Source: Mycolicibacterium aromaticivorans JS19b1 = JCM 16368 (lineage in GTDB: Bacteria; Actinomycetota; Actinomycetes; Mycobacteriales; Mycobacteriaceae). Taken from it: DNA of 64,000 nucleotides. The translations under genes and the position numbers were made by a program. The DNA lies in NCBI RefSeq assembly GCF_000559085.1, contig NZ_JALN02000001.1, forward strand, positions 2,666,001 to 2,730,000. The letters run 5' to 3'. Numbering within the stretch: the stretch's first letter is position 1; each line of letters begins with the position of its first letter. Under the pieces are notes generated by a model that saw nothing but the letters and a program-made list of their open reading frames with translations, did not search any database and had not been told where the DNA came from. Shown here piece after piece: positions 45,378 to 53,323 of this stretch.

Positions 45378-46826
45378 TCAGTGAACGCGGACGATGATCT
45401 CGGAGTGGCCCAGCCGGATGACGTCGCCGTCGGCCAGCTGCCACTCCTGCACCGGGGCGTTGTTCACCGTGGTCCCGTTGGTGGAATTCAGATCGGACAG
45501 CAACGCAACCTGGCCGTCCCACCGGATTTCCAGATGCCGGCGCGAGACGCCCGTGTCGGGCAGCCGGAACTGGGCATCCTGGCCGCGGCCGATCACGTTG
45601 GCACCTTCGCGCAGCTGATAGGTGCGTCCGCTGCCGTCATCGAGCTGCAGGGTGACCGCGTGTCCCGCGGACGGGTATTCGCCCTGGGCGGGCGGCTGGG
45701 CGTACCCGCCGTATCCGCCACCGGCGGGCTGGCCGTAGTCGTAGTCCCGCCCGGCGGGTTCGGGGTAGCCGCCCTGCTCGTATCCGCGGCCGGCCGACTG
45801 ACCGTAGTCCGGCTGGCCGTACTCCTGGCGGCCGTAGCCGCCGGCCGGCTGGCCGTAGCCCTGCTGCTCATAGCCACCCTGGTCGGGGTAGGCGGGGCGA
45901 GGCTCGGGACGGCCGTAGCCGGCGTCCTCATGACGGCCCGGACCGCGGCCGTAGTCATAGTCGCTGGACGGCGGACCCTGAGGCGCGTAACCGCCACCCT
46001 GCGGCGGGCCGTAGGACGGGGCGCCGTATCCCGGCGGCGGGCCCTGCCGGTAACCCTGGTCATAGCCCTGGCCCTGGTCGTAGCCCTGGCCGCCGTAGCC
46101 GCCGGCCGGGGGACGCTGCTCGGGAGCCTGGCCGCCGGCATAACCGCCCTGGCCGTAGCCGCCCTGCTCGGGGTAGGCCGGCCGCTGGCCGTAGCCCTCG
46201 TTGGGCGGGGGCGCGTAGCCGCCCTGCTCGGGCGGGTAGGGACCGCGCTGCTCGGGGACGCCGCGCTGCTCGTCCTGTGGGCGCGGGTAGCGCTCGTCGT
46301 AGTAGTCGTCGCCGGGCCGCCCCTGACCCTGGTCGCCTCGGTAGGTGGGGTCGTTGCTCATCGCTGGTACTCCTGGTTCTGCGGTGTACGCCTGGTTCGA
46401 TTCTGGCGGGGCGGTTGTGGCGAGGGACGGGTGGGGGTCGACGTCAGGGTTGACGACGCCGCGCGCACGGTACTGGCCGGTGTGCAGATTCGGCGACTGC
46501 TCGAACCTGACGACCAGCTCACCATACGTTTGCCATCCCTGATCACGGATGTAGCCGCCCAAGTGTTTGGCAAAAGTGTCCGTGGTGAGATCGCGATCGG
46601 CGCTGACCTTCTCGAAGTCAGCTGGACTGAGCGTAATGACGTACTCATTGGGAGCCAAAAATCGTTCATGGGGAAGGGTTTGCACACCTGCAGAGGCTTC
46701 CCGCCGCAGCGCGGCTTCCACCTCCGCCGGGACGATTGATCCGCCGAAGACCCGGGCGAACGCGTCGCCCACGGTGTTCTCGAGTTTGCGCTCGATGCGT
46801 TGAACCAGACCCCTCTGGTTACTCAT
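45378..46826 (-). CDS. fhaA: FHA-domain protein FhaA with repetitive disordered linker
   Basis: A 482-residue protein. An N-terminal DUF3662 domain (about 1-125) and a C-terminal FHA domain (about 395-482, with NVIGRGQDAQFRLPDTGVSRRHLEI and LNSTNGTTV) flank about 260 residues very rich in Gly, Tyr, Gln and Pro with irregular repeats such as GGYGQ, QGYDQG and QPAGGGYGG. The FHA domain binds phosphorylated MurJ pseudokinase in M. tuberculosis. The linker is expected to be disordered, and tyrosine-rich linkers of this kind can drive phase separation. It is the first gene of the operon fhaA-fhaB-pstP-rodA-pbpA-pknA-pknB. Confidence 0.95.
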   Translation of the reverse strand: MSNQRGLVQRIERKLENTVGDAFARVFGGSIVPAEVEAALRREASAGVQTLPHERFLAPNEYVITLSPADFEKVSADRDLTTDTFAKHLGGYIRDQGWQTYGELVVRFEQSPNLHTGQYRARGVVNPDVDPHPSLATTAPPESNQAYTAEPGVPAMSNDPTYRGDQGQGRPGDDYYDERYPRPQDEQRGVPEQRGPYPPEQGGYAPPPNEGYGQRPAYPEQGGYGQGGYAGGQAPEQRPPAGGYGGQGYDQGQGYDQGYRQGPPPGYGAPSYGPPQGGGYAPQGPPSSDYDYGRGPGRHEDAGYGRPEPRPAYPDQGGYEQQGYGQPAGGYGRQEYGQPDYGQSAGRGYEQGGYPEPAGRDYDYGQPAGGGYGGYAQPPAQGEYPSAGHAVTLQLDDGSGRTYQLREGANVIGRGQDAQFRLPDTGVSRRHLEIRWDGQVALLSDLNSTNGTTVNNAPVQEWQLADGDVIRLGHSEIIVRVH

Positions 46827-46880
46827 CTCACCGCCTAGCTCGAGTACGTGTGCGTGTTGCGTCGACGCTTGTTCACCTTG

Positions 46881-46886
46881 ATGCTA
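46881..46886 (-). promoter_or_regulatory. Possible -10 box of the fhaA-pknB operon
   Basis: On the minus strand TAGCAT fits TANNNT, 54 bases before the fhaA start. No good -35 is visible. It lies in the 225-base gap between fhaA and tRNA-Leu; the rest of that gap shows only the tRNA promoter. Confidence 0.35.
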
Positions 46887-47006
46887 TCGGCCCAGGTCGA
46901 CACGCCGTCACCATGAGAATTCTGAGAATCGCGTTAGACCAGGTCAGAGCCCCCGGGATGGCACTGTGACGCAGGCCGCTAGGCTGGTCCGAGCCGCGGG
47001 CGCGAG

Positions 47007-47037
47007 TTGAGGTGCACCCCCTCGACCGTGATACGCT
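47007..47037 (+). promoter_or_regulatory. Probable promoter of tRNA-Leu
   Basis: TTGAGG (47007-47012) and TACGCT (47032-47037) are spaced by 19 bases and end 14 bases before the tRNA, as expected for a SigA promoter of a stable RNA. Confidence 0.5.
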
Positions 47038-47051
47038 CCCTCGGTTGTTTC

Positions 47052-47134
47052 GGGCGAGTGGCGGAATGGCAGACGCGCTGGCTTCAGGTGCCAGTGTCCT
47101 TCGGGACGTGGGGGTTCAAGTCCCCCTTCGCCCA
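47052..47134 (+). tRNA. leuT: tRNA-Leu (CAG anticodon)
   Basis: An 83-base class II tRNA with a variable arm. Acceptor GGGCGAG (47052-47058) pairs with TTCGCCC (47127-47133), discriminator A. Anticodon CAG at 47085-47087 in the loop TTCAGGT, stem CTGGC/GCCAG. The T arm is GGGGGTTCAAGTCCCCC. CCA is not encoded. Confidence 0.96.
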
Positions 47135-47144
47135 CACAAGTGGA

Positions 47145-47175
47145 GAAAAACCCCGGCTTCCGGCCGGGGTTTTTC
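47145..47175. terminator. Rho-independent terminator after tRNA-Leu
   Basis: A 12-base stem GAAAAACCCCGG / CCGGGGTTTTTC (47145-47156 and 47164-47175) with a 7-base loop ends in a T run. On the other strand it can also end transcription of the diguanylate cyclase gene, which stops at 47197. Confidence 0.9.
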
Positions 47176-47196
47176 TGTTGGCGGCAGGCGCTGAAC

Positions 47197-48348
47197 TCAA
47201 TCCGGGTTGCTGGCCTTGGTATTCGACTGAGTCCGTCCGCGGCGGGGTAGATGCTGGTGCTCACCGTCTCCGGGCATGTCGGCGGCGTGGCTGACCTGAT
47301 CTCCGCCGGCGCGCTTGGCCGCGTACATCGCGGCATCGGCGGCTTCGACGAGTTCGTCGAGGAGCCCCAAGTTGAATTGAGAGCCGTTCTTCAACGGCGC
47401 GCAGGCGGTGCCGATGCTCGCCGTCACCGGTACCGGCAGCTCGGCGATGGCCCGGCGCAGCCGTTCGGCAACCACCTCCGGTGGATCGGGGTGGTCGACG
47501 TCGGCGATGACGAATTCCTCGCCGCCGGACCTGCCGATGATGGCGGAGTGTCCACAGTTGTCGGCCAGCGCTGCGCTGATCCTGATCAGCGCAGCGTCGC
47601 CGGCCGCGTGGCCCGCGGTGTCGTTGAGGTTCTTGAAGCTGTCCAGATCGATGACGATGACCATCAGCCGGCTGGCCTCGGTGTCGTTGCGCATGATCAG
47701 CTCGTAGGCCGATTGGTGGAACGACCGTCTGTTGTGCAGCCCGGTCAGGGGATCGCGGCCGGAGCTACGCAGGTCGACCCGCAGTGTCTGCGCGAGCGAC
47801 AAGACCCCGAACGGTAGGCCCACGTTGAGCGTTGCCACGATCGCCACCGCCGCGGCCGTCAGATAGATGTCGCCGGTCGAGGAAACAAGCCGGGCGGCCA
47901 GGATCACCACGCAGATCGCGGCTATCGCGCCGTTGGCCACCACCTCGTGGGCGGTGTGGAAATAGGCGACGAAGCCGCCGATCACGGCGAACGTCGCGCA
48001 CCCCATCAGGCCTACGTAGTCGTTGGAATAGGACAGCGCGGCGGCGGCGATGGTCGCGGTGGAGGTGAACGAGAACGCCAGTGACTGGCGGCGGGTGGGC
48101 CAATGCAGCAGAAACGGCACCGCTGCCGCCAACGCCAGCGCCGCGGCGACGACGCAGATCGTGACCGCTACCGGGCCGTCCGGACCTTGCGGGCTCTTGA
48201 TCATCAACGCGGTCGACGATGCGAGAGCCAGGGTCGCGGTGAAGATCAGCGTCCGCCAGATCCCCTGCTGGTCGCGGTCATGCAGGTAGACGCTGATCCA
48301 GTCGTATTGGTCGGCGTGACGGGGTGGCAGCGCTCCCCACCGAAGCAT
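47197..48348 (-). CDS. Membrane diguanylate cyclase (GGDEF), copy A
   Basis: A 383-residue protein. About six hydrophobic segments (for example TLIFTATLALASSTALMI, VAVTICVVAAALALAAAVPF, YVGLMGCATFAVIGGFVAYF, AAAVAIVATLNVGLPFGVL) form an N-terminal membrane sensor of unknown type. The C-terminal GGDEF domain starts DPLTGLHNRRSFHQSAYELI and has the active GGEEF signature (GRSGGEEFVIAD). No RxxD inhibitory site is seen before it. It is a clear paralogue of the gene at 48511-49611, which lies 162 bases upstream on the same strand. Confidence 0.88.
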   Translation of the reverse strand: MLRWGALPPRHADQYDWISVYLHDRDQQGIWRTLIFTATLALASSTALMIKSPQGPDGPVAVTICVVAAALALAAAVPFLLHWPTRRQSLAFSFTSTATIAAAALSYSNDYVGLMGCATFAVIGGFVAYFHTAHEVVANGAIAAICVVILAARLVSSTGDIYLTAAAVAIVATLNVGLPFGVLSLAQTLRVDLRSSGRDPLTGLHNRRSFHQSAYELIMRNDTEASRLMVIVIDLDSFKNLNDTAGHAAGDAALIRISAALADNCGHSAIIGRSGGEEFVIADVDHPDPPEVVAERLRRAIAELPVPVTASIGTACAPLKNGSQFNLGLLDELVEAADAAMYAAKRAGGDQVSHAADMPGDGEHQHLPRRGRTQSNTKASNPD

Positions 48349-48510
48349 GTGTCATCCCCATTCCTACGGGAAGTCGTGCCGTGATTGCGGAATCGATTTT
48401 GCCAGCTGTCAGCCGAATCGCTCAGTCGTTGGTTTCTCGCCGGGTCCGGCAACGGCGTTTCGACAGTCCGAGTGCCGGATTGTCGATCCCCCGAACGCCG
48501 GGGGTCTCTG

Positions 48511-49611
48511 TCAGCGGTCGATGCGGGCGGGTCGGCTGATCCGCGTCTGGTTGCCGCCGGCCCGCTTGGCCGCGTACATGGCGGCATCGGCGGCCCGGAT
48601 CAGATCGTCCATCGCGGCGACACTGTCCCAGCGCACGATGGCCGCGCCGACGCTAGCGGTCACTGGTTGGGGCAGGGCGGCGATCGCCAGACACAGCTGG
48701 GCGGGCAATTCCTCGGCCAGCTCGGCGGGCACGGCGTCGACCACGATGAACTCCTCGCCGCCGAACCGTCCGATGATCGCCGAGCTGTTGCTGTTCTCTC
48801 GAAGCGCCCAGCCGACGGCGGTCAGAGCCTGGTCGCCGGCGATGTGGCCGTAGGCGTCGTTGAGCTTCTTGAACTTGTCGAGATCGATCATCACGACGAT
48901 CAGGTGAAGATCGTTCCCGGGCGATGTCAGCAGTAGCGTCGCCCGCTCGTAGAAGGCGCGCCGGTTCAGGACACCGGTGAGCGGGTCTTGATCAGAGCGC
49001 ACCACATCGGCGCCCATGGTGCGCATCACCGCCTGGATCGCCAACGGAAAGGCGAGGTTCAGTTCGACCACCAACCACCAGCCGGCTGCGGCGACAGCCC
49101 AGCCGTAGTTCGGGACGACGCGTATCGCGCACAGCGCGCTCACGGCCATGCCGAGGACGACGATGAACGTGATCGCTTTCGAGTTGTGGAAGAACGCGGC
49201 GTAGCCGCCGATGATGGCCATGCCGCTGCAGCCCATCAGGGCGACCATGGGATAGGACTGCATCACGCAGCCGACGGCGATGAGCGAGCTGCCGAAGCAG
49301 GCCATCCGCAACGATTGCCGCCGGTTCAGCCAGCCTCGCAGCCACAGGGTGCAGTAGGTGATCCCGGTGAGCACCGCGGCGGTGCCGAACGTCCACGCCC
49401 ATATCGGCGGCACGTTGCGCATGGTCGGGGTGGCTGCGCCCATCAACATCAAGCCCGCCGAGATCAGTGCCATCAACACCCTGGTGGGCCATGCCAGGCC
49501 GCGCGCCCTCAAATACCCGGACAGCCAATCGAACTGGTCGGGCAACCGCCACCATCGCGCGAGCGGCCCCCCGGCCTGAGTGCCCGGTCCGACGGCCCGC
49601 TGGTCGGTCAC
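48511..49611 (-). CDS. Membrane diguanylate cyclase (GGDEF), copy B
   Basis: A 366-residue paralogue of the neighbour at 47197-48348. Both start with a WxxLPDQFDWLSGYL or QYDWISVYL motif, have a similar set of membrane helices and end AADAAMYAAKRAGG(N/D)Q. The GGDEF domain begins DPLTGVLNRRAFYERATLLL and has GRFGGEEFIVVD, an active signature without an I-site. GTG at 49611 is taken as the start. The tandem arrangement points to local duplication followed by divergence. Confidence 0.88.
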   Translation of the reverse strand: MTDQRAVGPGTQAGGPLARWWRLPDQFDWLSGYLRARGLAWPTRVLMALISAGLMLMGAATPTMRNVPPIWAWTFGTAAVLTGITYCTLWLRGWLNRRQSLRMACFGSSLIAVGCVMQSYPMVALMGCSGMAIIGGYAAFFHNSKAITFIVVLGMAVSALCAIRVVPNYGWAVAAAGWWLVVELNLAFPLAIQAVMRTMGADVVRSDQDPLTGVLNRRAFYERATLLLTSPGNDLHLIVVMIDLDKFKKLNDAYGHIAGDQALTAVGWALRENSNSSAIIGRFGGEEFIVVDAVPAELAEELPAQLCLAIAALPQPVTASVGAAIVRWDSVAAMDDLIRAADAAMYAAKRAGGNQTRISRPARIDR

Positions 49612-49763
49612 CGCGCCGTCGCTCCCCGCATGGCGTCCACGGTAGCCCGAGCAAATCGGTAGCGAGGCGAAATATCGACGGCGACAGAAAATAGATCCTG
49701 CGTGAGCCGACTCGGACGGCCAGCCGCCGTCCAGGGCGGCGTTGGACTGGCTAACCTGTTTGG

Positions 49764-50033
49764 ATGGGCACGCAGACCATCCCCGGCGGAGTGGTGCACA
49801 AGCTTCCGGCGGATTTGCGGACTGCGCTGCTGGGCAACGACACCGCGCTGGCGGCCTGGAACGACATCACGCCCCTGGCGCGCAACGAGTTCATCTGCTG
49901 GATCGAGGACGCCAAACAGCAGAAGACCCGCGAGCGACGCATCCGCCGCACCCAGGAGGAGCTTGAAGAGGGTATGCGACGGCCCTGCTGCTGGCCGGGT
50001 TGCAAGCACCGCGAGCGCACCGGCAAGGCCTAG
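49764..50033 (+). CDS. YdeI/OmpD-associated family small protein
   Basis: An 89-residue protein with the C-terminal core of the YdeI/OmpD-associated family (AAWNDITPLARNEFICWIED, RERRIRRTQEELEEG) and an unusual end, RRPCCWPGCKH, with three Cys and a His that could bind metal. Its role is not known. The 3' end overlaps the convergent TetR gene by 4 bases. Confidence 0.75.
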   Translation: MGTQTIPGGVVHKLPADLRTALLGNDTALAAWNDITPLARNEFICWIEDAKQQKTRERRIRRTQEELEEGMRRPCCWPGCKHRERTGKA

Positions 50034-50635
50034 CCACCCGGTTGGAGGCCGCGCAGCAGTACCGCCAACCCGTACTCGAATGCGTCGTCGGCCCGCGCGG
50101 GCGTGGGCGCTCCGGTCGCGAGCGCGGCGGCCAGTTCGGGCCCGACCTCGGCGCCTGATTCCCACGGCTCCTCGGGCGCGGCGAGATCCAGGGCCGACCC
50201 CAGCACGAAGCAGTCCATCAGAGTGATGGCCCGCAGCGTGTCGGCGGCGTCGAACCCGGCGCGGTGCAGGGTCACCGCCAACATGTTGTACATCCGGATG
50301 GCGTGGCTGCTGTTCACGGCGTAAGCGGTCAGCAGGGGGATCAGCCGCGGATACCGGGCGTAGCTGCGGCGGTAGGACCGCAAGATGTCGGCGACCGCCT
50401 CAGCCCACGGTCGGTCCGGTTGGTCGTCGGGAAGCTGCACCTCGGACATCGCGCGCTCGCGCAGCAGCTCGACGATCTGGCCGCGGCCCGACACGTGGTT
50501 GTACAGCGATGACGGACTGACCTTTAGTTTCCGCGCAAGGTCGGGCATGGTGAATTCGCCGGTGGCACGCACCAAGTCCATGGCGGCCGACGCGATCCGG
50601 TCGGTCGACAACAGCGGTGTCGGCGGACGGCCCAT
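50030..50635 (-). CDS. TetR-family regulator of the nitrilase operon
   Basis: A 201-residue TetR regulator. The N-terminal helix-turn-helix is FTMPDLARKLKVSPSSLYNHV; the C-terminal ligand domain is of the TetR_C type (LIPLLTAYAVNSSHAIRMYNM). The ATG at 50635 is used; a TTG precedes it. It is divergent from the operon at 50712, and a 25-base inverted repeat lies between them, so it probably represses the operon and perhaps itself, with the imported substrate as the likely inducer. Confidence 0.88.
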   Translation of the reverse strand: MGRPPTPLLSTDRIASAAMDLVRATGEFTMPDLARKLKVSPSSLYNHVSGRGQIVELLRERAMSEVQLPDDQPDRPWAEAVADILRSYRRSYARYPRLIPLLTAYAVNSSHAIRMYNMLAVTLHRAGFDAADTLRAITLMDCFVLGSALDLAAPEEPWESGAEVGPELAAALATGAPTPARADDAFEYGLAVLLRGLQPGG

Positions 50636-50679
50636 CAAAGTCTCTCTTCCTCTTGCGAAGAAGTATGAGCCAGTTCACA

Positions 50680-50704
50680 CTAAAACGAAATAGATTCGTT
50701 TTAG
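50680..50704. promoter_or_regulatory. TetR operator and promoter before nitrilase operon
   Basis: A perfect 10-base inverted repeat, CTAAAACGAA and TTCGTTTTAG, separated by 5 bases. A -10-like TAGATT (50691-50696) lies in its centre, and the ribosome site AGGAG (50703-50707) overlaps its right edge, 4 bases before the ATG. Binding here would block transcription. Confidence 0.8.
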
Positions 50705-50711
50705 GAGTTCG

Positions 50712-51695
50712 ATGATCACCTTGACTGCCCGAGCGCCCGAACCGCTGTCCCGGTCGGCGCCCTCGCAGCGCCCGCCACTGCGGGTCGGCCTGGTCCAGCA
50801 CCGGTGGCGACCGGACCGCTTGGAACTCCTCGCCACGGTGCGTGCCGGGATCGACACCGCCGCGGCTGAGGGTGCATCGGTCGTCTTCCTGCCGGAGATC
50901 ACCTTGCTGCGCTATCCGGCAGATCGCCCGGCCGGGGCCAACCCCGCGGCACTTGCCGAGGATCTGGAGAACGGCCCCACCTTCGACCTGGCGGCGAGCG
51001 CGGCGCGGGCCAACGGGATCTTCGTGCACGCCTCGCTCTACGAACGCACCGCCGAGGTGAGCGACGGCCTGGGCTACAACACCGCGATCCTGGTCTCCCC
51101 CGGCGGCGAACTCGTCGGCCGGACCCGCAAGCTGCACATCCCGATCTCGGCCGGCTACTACGAGGACACCTATTTCCGGCCCGGCCCCGACGCCGACCCG
51201 TATCCCGTCTATGCGCCGGACGGGCTGGACGCTCGCATCGGTATGCCGACCTGCTGGGACGAATGGTTCCCCGAGGTCGCGCGGAACTACTCGCTCGCCG
51301 GCGCCGAGGTGGTCGTCTACCCCACCGCCATCGGATCCGAGCCGGTCTTCCCCGACTTCGACACCCGGCCGCTGTGGCAGCAGGTCATCGTGGCCAACGG
51401 CATCAACAGCGGCCTGTTCATGGTGGTGCCCAATCGGGTCGGCGACGAAGGGACCGTGACGTTCTACGGGTCCTCCTTCATCTCCGATCCGTACGGCCGG
51501 GTTCTGGTACAGGCACCGCGCGACGAGGAGGCCGTCCTTATCGCGGACCTCGACCTCGATCAGCGCCGAGATTGGTTGGAGCTCTTCCCTTTCCTGTTGA
51601 CCCGACGGCCTGACACCTACGCCGCGCTGACCCGGCCCGTGGTCGCCGACGAGCCCTACGGCGCCGGTCACGCCGCGACGGCGGTGGTCAAATGA
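50712..51695 (+). CDS. Nitrilase-superfamily amidase (N-carbamoyl amine hydrolase-like)
   Basis: A 327-residue carbon-nitrogen hydrolase. The catalytic triad is E62 (FLPEI), K140 (RTRKLHIP) and C181 (PTCWDEWFPE). The CWDEWFPE context resembles N-carbamoylputrescine amidases and beta-ureidopropionases, which cleave N-carbamoyl amines to amine, CO2 and ammonia. Substrate is inferred only. It is the first gene of a four-gene coupled operon; its stop overlaps the next start (ATGA, 51692-51695). Confidence 0.85.
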   Translation: MITLTARAPEPLSRSAPSQRPPLRVGLVQHRWRPDRLELLATVRAGIDTAAAEGASVVFLPEITLLRYPADRPAGANPAALAEDLENGPTFDLAASAARANGIFVHASLYERTAEVSDGLGYNTAILVSPGGELVGRTRKLHIPISAGYYEDTYFRPGPDADPYPVYAPDGLDARIGMPTCWDEWFPEVARNYSLAGAEVVVYPTAIGSEPVFPDFDTRPLWQQVIVANGINSGLFMVVPNRVGDEGTVTFYGSSFISDPYGRVLVQAPRDEEAVLIADLDLDQRRDWLELFPFLLTRRPDTYAALTRPVVADEPYGAGHAATAVVK

Positions 51696-53323
51696 GCTCG
51701 ACGCTCTTCACCGGCGGTGTGGTGTGGACCGGTACGGGGCAGGAGTTCGACGCCCTTCTGGTGACCGACGGGGTCGTCCGCGCGCTGGGTGGGCAAGCCC
51801 GAGACCTGGCTGCCGGTGTGGACTGTGAGCACGTCGACCTCGCCGGCGGGTTCCTCATGTCGTCCTTCGGCGACGGCCACGCACACCCGCTGTACGGCGG
51901 GCTGGAAGCAGTCGGACCGCCTGTCCGGGGCTGCGGCACCGTCGACGAAATCGTCACTGCTGTCAAGGTTTACGCCGAGGACCACCCGGACGAGGAATGG
52001 ATCGTCGGCGCCTCTTACGACGGCAGCCTGGCCGAGGGCGGACTGTTCGATGCCCGCTGGCTGGACGCTGCCGTGCCGGACCGCCCCGTGGTGCTGCGGG
52101 CCTGGGACTACCACACCGTGTGGTGCAACACCGCGGCGCTCGAGCGGGCCGGTATCACCGCCGACACACCGGATCCGGTTCTCGGGGAGATCCCCCACCG
52201 ACCGGACGGCTCCGTCTTGGGCACGTTGCGGGAGTGGGGCGCAACGGATTTGGTGATGAACGTGATGCCGGCGCGCGACGAGCGGGAGCGCATCGGCGCG
52301 CTCGGCACGGCCGCCGACTATTACCTGGCTCGCGGCGTCACCTGGGTGCAGGACGCGTGGGTCGAACCTGGTGACGTCGCCACCTATGTGGAAGCGGCCC
52401 GCCAGGGCGCACTGCGGATGCGGTTCAACCTCGCGTTGTACGCCGACCCGCGGCACTTCGATTCGCAGATCGAGCAATTCGCGGCGTCGCGGCGAGCGGT
52501 CGAGGAGGCCGGCTCGCCGCTGCTGACCGCGAACACAGTCAAATTCTTCGCCGACGGCGTCGTCGAGAACGAGACGGGTGCCTTGCTGGCACCGTATTGC
52601 TCGGGACTGCACAGCCACGGTATGCAGAACTGGGAGGGCGACTCGCTGGCCGAGGCGGCACGTCGGGTCGACGAGCTCGGACTGCAGATCCACATCCATG
52701 CCATCGGCGACGCCGCCGTCCGCCAGGCACTCGACGCGATCGAGCACACCTTGTCGCGCAACGGGACTCGCGACCGCAGGCCGGTGATCGCCCACGTACA
52801 GCTGGTGGACGACACTGATATCGGCCGGTTCGCGGAGCTGGGCGTCATCCCCAACATGCAGCCGTTGTGGGCGCAGATGGACGCGCTGATGACGGTGCTG
52901 ACCATCCCCCGGCTCGGGGTCGAACGCAGCGACCGGCAGTACCAGATGCAAACGCTGAACCGATCCGGCGCAGCGCTGGCGTTCGGCTCGGACTGGCCGG
53001 TGTCCTCGGGTGCCCCACTGGACGGCATCGCCGTGGCGACGTCCCGGCTCACCGCCGAGGGCCAGCCCGACGGCGGTTGGACACCGCACGAGATCGTGCC
53101 GATCGAACGCGCGCTGTCGTCGTACACCGGCGCCGTCGCCTACCAGGCCTATGCCGAAAACACCTGGGGAGTGGTCACTCCCGGCGCCAGCGCCGATCTG
53201 GTGTGGCTTGACCAGGACCCGCGGAACACACCGCCGCTGGATCTGCCACACGTGGGCATCCACGCCACATACTTGCGCGGTGCGCAGGCCTACCGGGCTG
53301 ACGAAGGAAAGGTACGACCATGA
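51692..53323 (+). CDS. Amidohydrolase, YtcJ-like
   Basis: A 543-residue metal-dependent amidohydrolase of the YtcJ type. Seen: the N-terminal metal motif GDGHAHPL, the domain core (ADYYLARGVTWVQDAW, NTVKFFADGVVENETG, IHIHAIGDAAVRQALDAIEH), and the late metal-binding aspartate region FGSDWPVSSGAPL. Such enzymes hydrolyse amides or related C-N bonds; the substrate is unknown. It overlaps the preceding amidase and the following permease by 4 bases each, suggesting sequential steps on one imported compound. Confidence 0.85.
   Translation: MSSTLFTGGVVWTGTGQEFDALLVTDGVVRALGGQARDLAAGVDCEHVDLAGGFLMSSFGDGHAHPLYGGLEAVGPPVRGCGTVDEIVTAVKVYAEDHPDEEWIVGASYDGSLAEGGLFDARWLDAAVPDRPVVLRAWDYHTVWCNTAALERAGITADTPDPVLGEIPHRPDGSVLGTLREWGATDLVMNVMPARDERERIGALGTAADYYLARGVTWVQDAWVEPGDVATYVEAARQGALRMRFNLALYADPRHFDSQIEQFAASRRAVEEAGSPLLTANTVKFFADGVVENETGALLAPYCSGLHSHGMQNWEGDSLAEAARRVDELGLQIHIHAIGDAAVRQALDAIEHTLSRNGTRDRRPVIAHVQLVDDTDIGRFAELGVIPNMQPLWAQMDALMTVLTIPRLGVERSDRQYQMQTLNRSGAALAFGSDWPVSSGAPLDGIAVATSRLTAEGQPDGGWTPHEIVPIERALSSYTGAVAYQAYAENTWGVVTPGASADLVWLDQDPRNTPPLDLPHVGIHATYLRGAQAYRADEGKVRP

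Noticed and set aside
45381..46739. A 452-codon plus-strand frame opposite fhaA
   Set aside because: It mirrors the low-complexity fhaA linker; its Val/Ala/Arg repeats are a by-product of the repetitive DNA.
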